From assembly GCA_025642075.2 (NCBI GenBank), contig JAODUO010001766.1:1-64000 (forward strand): a stretch of DNA of 64,000 nt, written 5' to 3'. Made by a program: the position numbers and the translations under genes. Shown one piece after another: positions 1-11,110 of the stretch. Position 1 is the first letter of the stretch, and each line of letters begins with the position of its first letter. A model generated the notes under the pieces. It did no database searches. It had not been told where the DNA came from and worked only from the letters and a program-made list of their open reading frames with translations. Source of the stretch: Ridgeia piscesae (lineage: Eukaryota; Annelida; Polychaeta; Sabellida; Siboglinidae).

Positions 1-860
1 GAGGGCTACTGACAAGTAGTAATCTCCCAATTTCATATTCTTGCTAGACTATTGCGATATGTCGCAAACCACTACCCTAAAGAGAGTGCATACAATTAGT
101 AATTACCCGGTATCTGTTTTCTCATTGGTGCATGGTTGATTATGGATACCTAGTCTCATCTGAGATTAATCATTACTGTTACAATGGAACACACGTTGTG
201 GTGCCAACAGAAAGTGATGGCGGTAAGCACTAAGCAGCCATTTTCCATGTAGTGGTATCAAGAATATATTTGTTTACTTTGTTTGTTTAGCAATCATCCT
301 GGTCAACATTAACGGTACTTTCACTTTCTGCTCATTCTCATCAACAGAACAAACATGAGAAGAAATTATAAAGTGTGAAAAAGTACCATCATAGCCTGTG
401 TGGTATGTATTTGCCATGTTTATCAAGGTTTGTATTTTGTGTTTTTTCTTTCACTGTCAGAATTCTCTATTTCCCCCGTCTCTGCGGCAGGTGAGTTTGA
501 ACTTGTCTTTCATTATTTATCAGATATTAAGCAGCATATTGCTGTAATGTCATTTTACATGGAAGATACATTCTATATTTTTCCTTCCCACTGCTACAGC
601 AGAAGATTTAGGATAACTCCCTCCCCTCAGTTGCTTCTGCTGCCATAGATCAACATTCTGATGTTACCTAACATGTTACATGGCAGTTTGACACACAGTT
701 CTGTTCAACTGTCTCCTATTCTCTGGGACCGACATTCTGCCGACAAAGTCAATGAATGTAACGACGAGCTACGTGAGATGCGTAACGCACTGGCCCACGT
801 TACACATGAGAGTGTAAAAATGAAGTCACATACCCCATCAAAGATATTGAATTGTTGACG
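1..860 (+). repeat. Composite repeat, copy 1
   Basis: The first 60 bases are the end of a 119-bp satellite monomer. They are followed by a tail (CTCATTGGTGCATGGTTGAT motif near 121-142, then a stretch ending near 860) that recurs at 3540-4230 and in part at 1195-1250, 2150-2420 and 8690-8800. The frame at 661-858 is one copy of a segment that recurs, broken, near 2216 and 4111, so I do not treat it as a gene. The family is unknown to me. Confidence 0.75.
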
Positions 861-1319
861 AACTACTTGACATGAGAAATTAGTTTGCACATGGTACATG
901 AGATTGTATTTTTTTTCTTTCTTAATGAGGAAGAATGGTGCAAGTCCCATGAATACATATAAATATTTATATATATGTACATATTACATGACTTAAAAGA
1001 AAGGAACAACAACAGTAGTCCGCTATTAATATGCACAGGAACGCTGTGGGTTATGGAAGACAAAGAGGATGAAGGATACGTATCGGAGTAAATATTAACA
1101 ATTGAAGAAACTTTAAAAATAAATAAGTTATTTTGGGTCGTTCCTTCACACAACCCATACAATTGTATGCAGAGTGCATACAATTTAAAAAAAACAATTT
1201 CCCATTGGTGCATGGTTGATTATGCAAACCTGTCAGGTTCAGATGTTTCAACAAATTTAAAGAGGGAGAAAAGTCCTGCTGGATCAGTGTCTAGCTTTGA
1301 ACCATATTTGTTTAACTTT
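861..1319. other. Repeat-flanking sequence, no gene seen
   Basis: AT-rich DNA. The last part (about 1160-1250) again carries the GCATACAA and CATTGGTGCATGGTTGAT signature of the composite repeat. No coding signal is supported. Confidence 0.5.
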
Positions 1320-2150
1320 GTGATGTGGTGATAAGACAATATGGAAATCCCAAGTTGTGGTGTCACGTGGCCGGACACTTTGTCAACAGCGGCATTAGGG
1401 GGGTATTGACAAGTAGTAATCTTGCCAATTTCATATTTTTGCTAGACTATTGCGATATGTCAGAGATCACAAGTTGTGACATCACACATGTGACGTTGCA
1501 GGGCACTTAGTTGAGAGCGGAGTGTCGAGCACTAGAGTGGTGCGAGGCACCGTCCGTGTGATGGGGTTGGTACAGCAGGTACCCTGTGCCAAGGAAACAG
1601 AAATCATAAGTTATGGTGTCATGTGTCTAAGCACTTTGTTTAACTGCGATGTTGATGATACGGCAGTACTTCAGGCTGACTTCATATTCCTGCGAGTCTC
1701 GAAAACCTGAAATGTGGCATAAAGTGTCACACAACTTTGTGATGTCAATGATAAGGAAAACTGAGTTATGACTATGTCTTAATGCATTTTGTTGACAGCG
1801 GAGTGTAGGACATCAGAGGGACGCTGTCAAGGACAACTTTGGCTGACTTGTTAAGCATCCAATCCGTACTTGACGTGATTCGAAACTGGGGGTTTGAAGA
1901 GTTTTCGTTTCAAAAGGTCACCTGGGAGCTCGCAATGGCCAAGCACACTTTGTTCAACTTTGTGATGTCAATGATATGGCTGTATAGGAAGACTGAAATG
2001 TGGCAAAATGTGTCTCAAAACTTTGTGATGTTGATGATAAGACAATACAAGAATCCTGAGTTGTGATATCATGGGACAAAGCACTTAGTCAATAACAGGA
2101 TTAGACGGGTACCAATCTTCCCAGTTTCATATTCTCACTAGAGTATTGCG
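1320..2150 (+). repeat. Degenerate 119-bp satellite monomers
   Basis: Sequence near 1325-1480 is clearly the same monomer as the main array at 4287-8690 (AAATCCCAAGTTGTGGTGTCACGTGG and neighbours, here diverged). The rest to 2150 repeats fragments of it (ACTTTGTGATGT, GATAAGACAATA) with many differences. It looks like an old, decayed part of the same satellite. Confidence 0.7.
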
Positions 2151-2660
2151 ATATTTCCTGTTTTCTCATTGGTGCATGGTTGATTATGCATACCTATTGT
2201 CCCATAGATAACAATTCTGATGTTTCCTACTAGGTAGACATGGCAGTTTGACAAACAGCTCTGTTCAACTGTCTTCTATTCTCTGGGACCAACATTCTGC
2301 CGACAAAGTGAGTGAATGTAATGAGGAGTTACAAACAGTGAAAGAAGAGTTGGCACACACACACGCCCCTTACGAGAGCGTTAAAATGGATTCACACGTC
2401 CGATCAGACAGCGAATGCATCGATTAACGACAAAGCAGATGAGAAACTAACGTAACCATGCCACTGATGACAGACAAATTCACACAGTCCATCAAAGACT
2501 GTCAACAGATTGATAATAAACCATGTCAGTTATAAAATAAAATTTGCCCACACCACTGGAGACAGTAGAAACGAGGACACCCCCAATTAAAGACAGTGAA
2601 CGAATCGACGAACTGTACCAGTGTTGATGGTAAGACAATACGGAAATCCCCAGTTGTGTT
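2150..2660 (+). repeat. Composite repeat, copy 2 (degraded)
   Basis: It opens with the TTTTCTCATTGGTGCATGGT motif and continues through a diverged copy of the segment at 650-856, here with frame breaks. It ends near 2620-2660 with a piece of satellite monomer (GATGGTAAGACAATACGGAA). Confidence 0.7.
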
Positions 2661-3539
2661 TTTATGTCGCAGAGCCCTGCCTACCCCTTGCCTGTTGTTG
2701 ACATTGTTTATAAGCCTTATGGGAGCACCATGAACAGCTCCGATACCCTATTATCGCCCATCGTATACATTCCCGTCTAGTAGGGCAAAGCTCAATCCGT
2801 TCACATCTACACAAATAATGTCCATCCATACATCCACACTACATGTGCATGTTTTAAAGTTGATATACTTTTTGCTAAGCATTACAATTTGAGTATATTA
2901 GACATGTAAATTAAAAACATTCTTCTTAGTAAATGAATGCATGCTTGTTTTAATGTCTCCCATCGTGCCTCTGTCACCATGGCTCAGACTGGCTTATAAA
3001 TAACAAATGCTATGTTCAAGTTTTACATGTAAAGATGAAGTTAGTTGTGTAATAAAATAGTTGTGTAATAAAATATCATGTAGATGCTGCTACTTTTCAT
3101 GCAAGGGATACTTTGCAAAATATGATGCATATCAGAAGTTGAACAAACATGCTAATGTTATAGCTAGATGGCAAGAACACAAGTAAATTACTGAACATTG
3201 TAATTTTATTAATTTATGACCACACTTCTTTTTAACTGACGAGAGATAAACAACAACACTTCTTTTATAAGATTAACAGGGAATTTTTTTAAATGATGTA
3301 TGGTGTATTATGACTGGTGAACTGTTAGTGACAATACAAATTCGTGTTAATGTGGTAACCAATAAAATGTAATCCTTTATTGAAATACAGTGTATATTAT
3401 TCACATTTACGGTTAAAAAACAATTTACGCAAAAAGCCTGATTTTCCGAGACCCTTCGATTTACGTATAAAAGCCCGATATTCTGAGATTCTCCGATTTA
3501 CGTATAAATCTACTGTCTTGGCATTTCTGAAACTTAACA
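2661..3539. other. AT-rich spacer, nothing recognised
   Basis: No recognisable gene or RNA. A short tandem pair (TTGTGTAATAAAATA) lies near 3047-3076, and a near repeat of TTTACGTATAAA occurs near 3460-3510. Confidence 0.4.
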
Positions 3540-4265
3540 TGTATGTACAATTAGTAATTTTCTGTTTTCTCATAGGTGCATGGTTGATTATGCATACCTA
3601 GTCCCATCTGAGATTACTGTTACAATGGAACACACATTGTGGTGCCAACAGAAAGCGATGGCGGTAAGCAGCCATTTCCCATGAAATGGTATCAAGAACA
3701 TATTTGTTTACTTTGTTTGTTTAGCAATCATCCTGGTCAATATTAATGGTACTTTCACTTTCTGCTCATTCTCATCAACAGAACAAACATGAGAAGAATA
3801 TAAAGTGTGAAAAAGTACCATCATACCATGAGTGGTATGTATTTGCCATATATTTACCAAGGTTTAACTGTTGTGTTTTTTTCTTTCACTGTCACAATTC
3901 TGTATTTCCTCCCATCTCTGCAGCAGGTGAGTTTGGATGATTTTTAAATGCTTCTATCTTTCATTATTTGTCAGATATTAAGCAGCATATTGCTGTAATA
4001 CGTCATTTTACATGGAAGATACATTCTATATTTTACCTTCCCACTGCTACAGCAGAAGATTTAGGATAACTCCCTCCCCTCAGTTGCTTCTGCTGCCATA
4101 GATCAACATTCTGATGTTACCTAACATGTTACATGGCAGTTTGACACACAGCTCTGTTCAACTGTCTCCTATTCTCTGTGAGTCAGTGAATGAGCCACGT
4201 GTGATGAGAAATGAGTTGGCACACGCCAGTTAAAGACAGCGAACGAATAGACGAACTGCACCAGT
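3540..4265 (+). repeat. Composite repeat, copy 3, leading into the satellite
   Basis: Nearly colinear with 100-760, sharing the CATTGGTGCATGGTTGATTA motif, the segment beginning GGTACTTTCACTTTCTGCTC and the segment ending TCCTATTCTCTG. It runs directly into the 119-bp array. Confidence 0.8.
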
Positions 4266-7200
4266 GTCAATGATAAGACAATACGGAAATCCCAAGTTGT
4301 GGCGTCACGTGGCCGGACACTTTGTCAACAGCGGGATTAGAGGGCTACTGACAAGTAGTAATCTTCCCAATTTCATACTCTTGCTAGAGCATTGCGATAT
4401 GTCACAAATCCCAAGTTGTGGTGTCACGTGGCTGGACACTTTGTCAACAGCAGGATTAGAGAGGTACTGACAAGTAGTAATCTTCCCAATGTTATACTCT
4501 TGCTAGAGCATTGCGATATGTCACAAATCCCAAGTTGTGGCGTCACGTGGCCGGACACTTTGTCAACAGCGGGATTAGAGGGCTACTGACAAGTAGTAAT
4601 CTTCCCAATTTTATACTCTTGCTAGAGCATTGCGATATGTCACAAATCCCAAGTTGTGGTGTCACGTGGCCGGACACTTTGTCAACAGCGGGATTAGAGG
4701 GCTACTGACAAGTAGTAATCTTCCCAATTTTATACTCTTGCTAGAGCATTGCGATATGTCACAAATCCCAAGTTGTGGTGTCACGTGGCCGGACACTTTG
4801 TCAACAGCAGGATTAGAGGGCTACTGACAAGTAGTAATCTTCCCAATTTTATACTCTTGCTAGAGCATTGCGATATGTCACAAATCCCAAGTTGTGGTGT
4901 CACGTGGCCGGACACTTTGTCAACAGCGGGATTAGAGGGCTACTGACAAGTAGTAATCTTCCCAATTTCATACTCTTGCTAGAGCATTGCGATATGTCAC
5001 AAATCCCAAGTTGTGGTGTCACGTGGCTGGACACTTTGTCAACAGCAGGATTAGAGAGGTACTGACAAGTAGTAATCTTCCCAATGTTATACTCTTGCTA
5101 GAGCATTGCGATATGTCACAAATCCCAAGTTGTGGTGTCACGTGGCAGGACACTTTGTCAACAGCAGGATTAGAGGGGTACTGACAAGTAGTAATCTTAC
5201 CAATTTTATACTCTTGCTAGAGCATTGCGATATGTCACAAATCCCAAGTTGTGGCGTCACGTGGCAGGACACTTTGTCAACAGCAGGATTAGAGGGGTAC
5301 TGACAAGTAGTAATCTTCCCAATTTCATACTCTTGCTAGAGCATTGCGATATGTCACAAATCCCAAGTTGTGGTGTCACGTGGCTGGACACTTTGTCAAC
5401 AGCGGGATTAGAGGGCTACTGACAAGTAGTAATCTTCCCAATTTCATACTCTTGCTAGAGCATTGCGATATGTCACAAATCCCAAGTTGTGGTGTCACGT
5501 GGCCGGACACTTTGTCAACAGCGGGATTAGAGGGCTACTGACAAGTAGTAATCTTCCCAATTTCATACTCTTGCTAGAGCATTGCGATATGTCACAAATC
5601 CCAAGTTGTGGTGTCACGTGGCTGGACACTTTGTCAACAGCAGGATTAGAGAGGTACTGACAAGTAGTAATCTTCCCAATGTTATACTCTTGCTAGAGCA
5701 TTGCGATATGTCACAAATCCCAAGTTGTGGTGTCACGTGGCAGGACACTTTGTCAACAGCAGGATTAGAGGGGTACTGACAAGTAGTAATCTTACCAATT
5801 TTATACTCTTGCTAGAGCATTGCGATATGTCACAAATCCCAAGTTGTGGCGTCACGTGGCCGGACACTTTGTCAACAGCAGGATTAGAGGGGTACTGACA
5901 AGTAGTAATCTTCCCAATTTCATACTCTTGCTAGAGCATTGCGATATGTCACAAATCCCAAGTTGTGGTGTCACGTGGCCGGACACTTTGTCAACAGCAG
6001 GATTAGAGGGGTACTGACAAGTAGTAATCTTCCCAATTTTATACTCTTGCTAGAGCATTGCGATATGTCACAAATCCCAAGTGGTGGTGTCACGTGGCAG
6101 GGCACTTTGTCAACAGCGGGATTAGAGGGCTACTGACAAGTAGTAATCTTCCCAATTTCATACTCTTGCTAGAGCATTGCGATATGTCACAAATCCCAAG
6201 TTGTGGTGTCACGTGGCCGGACACTTTGTCAACAGCAGGATTAGAGGGGTACTGACAAGTAGTAATCTTCCCAATTTCATACTCTTGCTAGAGCATTGCG
6301 ATATGTCACAAATCCCAAGTTGTGGTGTCACGTGGCCGGACACTTTGTCAACAGCAGGATTAGAGGGCTACTGACAAGTAGTAATCTTCCCAATTTCATA
6401 CTCTTGCTAGAGCATTGCGATATGTCACAAATCCCAAGTTGTGGTGTCACGTGGCCGGACACTTTGTCAACAGCGGGATTAGAGGGCTACTGACAAGTAG
6501 TAATCAGCCCAATTTCATACTCTTGCTAGAGCATTGCGATATGTCACAAATCCCAAGTTGTGGCATCACGTGGCCGGACACTTTGTCAACAGCAGGATTA
6601 GAGGGGTACTGACAAGTAGTAATCAGCCCAGTTTCATACTCTTGCTAGAGCATTGCGATATGTCACAAATCCCAAGTTGTGGCATCACGTGGCCGGACAC
6701 TTTGTCAACAGCAGGATTAGAGGGCTACTGACAAGTAGTAATCAGCCCAATTTCATACTCTTGCTAGAGCATTGCGATATGTCACAAATCCCAAGTTGTG
6801 GCGTCATGTGGCCGGACACTTTGTCAACAGCGGGATTAGAGGGGTACTGACAAGTAGTAATCTTCCCAATTTCATACTCTTGCTAGAGCATTGCGATATG
6901 TCACAAATCCCAAGTTGTGGCGTCACGTGGCAGGACACTTTGTCAACAGCAGGATTAGAGGGCTACTGACAAGTAGTAATCTTACCAATTTTATACTCTT
7001 GCTAGAGCATTGCGATATGTCACAAATCCCAAGTTGTGGTGTCACGTGGCCGGACACTTTGTCAACAGCGGGATTAGAGGGCTACTGACAAGTAGTAATC
7101 TTCCCAATTTTATACTCTTGCTAGAGCATTGCGATATGTCACAAATCCCAAGTTGTGGCATCACGTGGCCGGACACTTTGTCAACAGCGGGATTAGAGGG

Positions 7201-8690
7201 CTACTGACAAGTAGTAATCTTCCCAATTTTATACTCTTGCTAGAGCATTGCGATATGTCACAAATCCCAAGTTGTGGCATCACGTGGCAGGACACTTTGT
7301 CAACAGCAGGATTAGAGGGCTACTGACAAGTAGTAATCTTCCCAATTTTATACTCTTGCTAGAGCATTGCGATATGTCACAAATCCCAAGTTGTGGTGTC
7401 ACGTGGCCGGACACTTTGTCAACAGCGGGATTAGAGGGCTACTGACAAGTAGTAATCTTCCCAATTTTATACTCTTGCTAGAGCATTGCGATATGTCACA
7501 AATCCCAAGTTGTGGTGTCACGTGGCAGGACACTTTGTCAACAGCAGGATTAGAGGGCTACTGACAAGTAGTAATCTTCCCAATTTTATACTCTTGCTAG
7601 AGCATTGCGATATGTCACAAATCCCAAGTTGTGGTGTCACGTGGCCGGACACTTTGTCAACAGCAGGATTAGAGGGCTACTGACAAGTAGTAATCTTACC
7701 AATTTTATACTCTTGCTAGAGCATTGCGATATGTCACAAATCCCAAGTTGTGGTGTCACGTGGCAGGGCACTTTGTCAACAGCGGGATTAGAGGGGTACT
7801 GACAAGTAGTAATCTTCCCAATTTCATACTCTTGCTAGAGCATTGCGATATGTCACAAATCCCAAGTTGTGGTGTCACGTGGCCGGACACTTTGTCAACA
7901 GCAGGATTAGAGGGGTACTGACAAGTAGTAATCTTCCCAATTTCATACTCTTGCTAGAGCATTGCGATATGTCACAAATCCCAAGTTGTGATGTCACGTG
8001 GCCGGACACTTTGTCAACAGCAGGATTAGAGGGGTACTGACAAGTAGTAATCTTCCCAATTTTATACTCTTGCTAGAGCATTGCGATATGTCACAAATCC
8101 CAAGTTGTGGCGTCACGTGGCAGGACACTTTGTCAACAGCGGGATTAGAGGGCTACTGACAAGTAGTAATCTTACCAATTTTATACTCTTGCTAGAGCAT
8201 TGCGATATGTCACAAATCCCAAGTTGTGGTGTCACGTGGCCGGACACTTTGTCAACAGCGGGATTAGAGGGCTACTGACAAGTAGTAATCTTCCCAATTT
8301 CATACTCTTGCTAGAGCATTGCGATATGTCACAAATCCCAAGTTGTGGTGTCACGTGGCCGGACACTTTGTCAACAGCGGGATTAGAGGGCTACTGACAA
8401 GTAGTAATCTTCCCAATTTCATACTCTTGCTAGAGCATTGCGATATGTCACAAATCCAAGTTGTGGTGTCACGTGGCCGGACACTTTGTCAACAGCAGGA
8501 TTAGAGGGGTACTGACAAGTAGTAATCTTCCCAATGTTATACTCTTGCTAGAGCATTGCGATATGTCACAAATCCCAAGTTGTGGTGTCACGTGGCTGGA
8601 CACTTTGTCAACAGCAGGATTAGAGGGTTACTGACAAGTAGTAATCTTCCCAATTTCATATTCTTGCTGGACTATTGCGATATGTCACAA
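4266..8690 (+). repeat. 119-bp satellite array, 37 monomers
   Basis: The motif AAATCCCAAGTTGTGG first occurs at 4287 and last at 8570. That distance is 36 periods of 119 bp minus one base (one monomer near 8450 lost a C), so there are 37 monomers with almost no indels. Nearly all contain the palindrome CACGTG. Period 119 is not a multiple of three, and the 65-residue frames in each monomer overlap across the junctions, so they are not taken as genes. Variant monomers repeat every five units (595 bp) in the first part: the unit types at 4868-5344 recur from 5463. Three neighbouring monomers near 6500-6750 share an AATCAGCCC variant. Both patterns imply growth by block duplication. Confidence 0.97.
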
Positions 8691-9000
8691 GCCTAAAGAG
8701 AGTGCATACAAATTAAAATTTTCTGTTTTCTCATTGGTACATGGTTGATTATGCATACCTAGTCCCATTTGAGATTACCGTTACAATGGAACACTCGTTG
8801 TGGTGTAACATTTATTATTATTATTATTACTACAGATTCCACTACATTCCTTCCTGAGATGACAGCAGATTATTATGAGAGTTCACTTTGTTTGTTACCG
8901 TCTCTCGTCTCCATGCTCTCTGCATATAACATTAGTGTTTATTTCCAAACGAACATAAGCAAATGTATTTTCCACTTAACTGGAGGTAATCAATGGAATT
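8691..9000 (+). repeat. Tail of composite repeat after the array
   Basis: Bases 8690-8805 match the tail that also follows the monomer at position 60 (AAGAGAGTGCATACAA, then TCATTGGTACATGGTTGATT). After a short ATT microsatellite the similarity ends and nothing else is recognised. Confidence 0.65.
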
Positions 9001-9303
9001 GCTGCTGTTGAGAAATTTTAACTGGCAAAGCTATCAGGATTATTGTTGCTGCTCTGAATGTCACATGGTTGTCTCAGTGACATATGCCGCCCACACCTGC
9101 ACTGTTATACCACACCAAGTGGAGGCTCCGTTGCAAGTAGGGAATGTCAACGTTTCTATGAAGATGTTGGTGATAAAACAGCAAGAAGTAGCACAGCATA
9201 GACAAGGTTACCCATCTTGCCATCGGTGGCACACCAGCCAAGGGACGTCGGCTGCATACCAGACATTTTGTTACCAGTGCAATGACTCGCTAAGTGAATA
9301 CTG

Positions 9304-10340
9304 TGTTTCCAGCGCACGTGGTTTGATAGCGACCCATGGCTTCACTTCGACGTTGACCTTGGCGGAGTGCTCTGTTTTACATGTGATAAAGCAGCAAGTG
9401 TTGACTTGGCCGGCATGGCGCGCTGTTCTGAGGACACATTCATTTCGAAGGTTGTTTTCAATTGGAAGAAGACATTTGAGAATTCAAAAACCACCAAAAG
9501 ACATCTGCGCACATGATTTCTCATAGCAATCCAAGATTCCGGTTGGCAGTCGAGTGTGTATCATCTTGAAGAGCAACAGCAGGCGTGAATTCCGTGAAAC
9601 GCCCTGGTGAAGATTGTGACGACCCTGCAGTACCTCGCGCAGCAGGGATTAGCAATACGCGCTAAAGAGGCAAGCGACTGAAACTTCGCAAAGTTGGTAG
9701 AGCTGCGGAGTGGCGATGATGACGTGCTAAAGGAAGACCTTTTTTGGAAGACCTTTTTTGCTCCTTCATTTTTGTATCCGTCCAAATGACGGGTCTCTGC
9801 ATAAAGCTATGTAAAGAGGTGGCTGACACTTACAACCTCTTACGCCAGCGTTACGGCTAAAAATGAGCTGCTGAAGACCATGGCACACATGGTGTTGCGA
9901 GATATTTGTAAGAACGCTGGCCATTTTGGGGTAATTGTTGATGGCACCCAAGACATGCAAAGCGTTGAACAGGAGGCGATATGCATGCGATATGTAGACA
10001 ATGCGTACAATGTTCACGAGGACTTCATCGGCATGTACAGCATATGAGACGACTGGTGCCAACCTCAGCAACATGTTACAAGACACACTGCCCACACTCA
10101 ACCCCTCCATGATGCACTTGAGAGCACAAACCTATGATGGAGCCAGCAACATGTCAGACAAATACCAGGGTTGTTAGGCTCTGATCAAGACAATACAACC
10201 ACTGGCGCACTACACGCATTGCGGTGCACACAACCCGCACCTGATCTGTGCGAATGCCATCGAGAGTGCACCGTTCCTACGCGATGCTCTGAACGTGGTG
10301 CAGGAACTGGGCGTGTTCTACAAATGTACTTGGTCTACTT
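9304..10340 (+). pseudogene. hAT-type transposase pseudogene (TTF zinc finger / DUF4371 type)
   Basis: Pieces in changing frames follow the order of the TTF-zinc-finger hAT proteins. A WFDSDPWLHF segment with CFTCDKA (9310-9390) looks like the TTF finger. It is followed by an FNWKKTFENSKTTKRHL segment near 9460-9500, LAQQGLAIRAKE near 9635-9675, MVLRDICKNAGHFGVIVDGT near 9890-9950, RYVDNAYNVHEDFIGMY near 9988-10040, and HCGAHNPHLICANAIESAP near 10220-10275. Several stops and frameshifts break it, so it cannot code for an active transposase. It was identified by remembered family motifs, not a search. The upstream part (9000-9300) may be the start of the same element. Terminal inverted repeats were not found. 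Confidence 0.8.
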
Positions 10341-10852
10341 GGCGTCTCTACTGCTGATCGAGTGCCTCAAACACTTCAGCACAGTGCTATAAGGAGTGGA
10401 GACAACTGTTGCTGGGACCTTCGTCTATTACGGTGCAACATTGACATGAAGTTCTATGCGTTCTTTGAGGCAGCAATTGATAAGACTCAACAGCTAAACA
10501 GTGAGCCACTCTCTTTACCGCGCCATAGCTTACCATAATATCGGTATTGTGTCAAGATTTTTTTGTTAGCAGTGTCGGGTTAAGGTTTAGGCATCGGTAA
10601 GGTTTAAAGTTAGGGTTTCAGGTAAGTTTAGGATTAGTTAAAGTTAGCTTAGGCTTAGTCATGGGTACGCTGAGCTCCGTGTAGCCGTCGTAGATCATGT
10701 CGAGTTTTGCTCGAGTTTCTTAGTTTTATTCTTTACAGGCATGTAGATGATTTTATTTTGTAACTTAAAATTTGTCCTCCCACTTTTAAGACTGAATCAA
10801 CGCCCCTGCTGACATGGGGGGCGTTCTGCATTAGCATGCCGGGAGCAACGAA
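10341..10852. other. No gene; GTTAGGGTT-like stretch
   Basis: Bases about 10570-10670 contain several short words such as GTTAGGG, GGTTTAGG and AAGTTAGCTTAGG, a decayed TTAGGG-like repeat. Nothing else is recognised. Confidence 0.4.
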
Positions 10853-11110
10853 TTACACCCCCAATAGTACATGAGAAGGAAATACATTCCTATACGTGAC
10901 ATGAACAAATATCCTGTTAATATCATGACTAATTTGGTCACTCCATCTCTTTTGTGGATTTCGTATTTTTCTTTGTCCTCTAACGCCTTCCTTGATAGCT
11001 ATGTCATGAAGCCTCTCTGGAAGGCATTCAACCATGATGGAATTAATACTAAAAAACTACCTGTTCACAAACATCAACCATGTCAGAGGATGAGCATACC
11101 AAGATGATGG
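10853..11110 (-). mobile_element. Probable LINE reverse-transcriptase tail fragment
   Basis: The minus-strand frame carries a segment (EGVRGQRKIRNPQKRWSDQI) of the kind found at the C-terminal end of non-LTR reverse transcriptases, basic and ending in RW.D.I. It is only 60 residues long and has no start context or neighbouring exons, so it is a fragment. Confidence 0.45.

Noticed and set aside
4264..8504. Dozens of overlapping 65-residue open frames that look like a repeated protein family
   Set aside because: They are the same frame read from each 119-bp satellite monomer. The period is not a multiple of three, each frame stops after about 1.7 monomers, and no splice or codon signal supports translation.
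4266..8690. CRISPR array
   Set aside because: The repeats are directly contiguous 119-bp monomers with no unique spacers, and the context is an animal genome.
10560..10680. Interstitial telomere repeat
   Set aside because: Only scattered GTTAGGG-like words; no run of exact TTAGGG copies.
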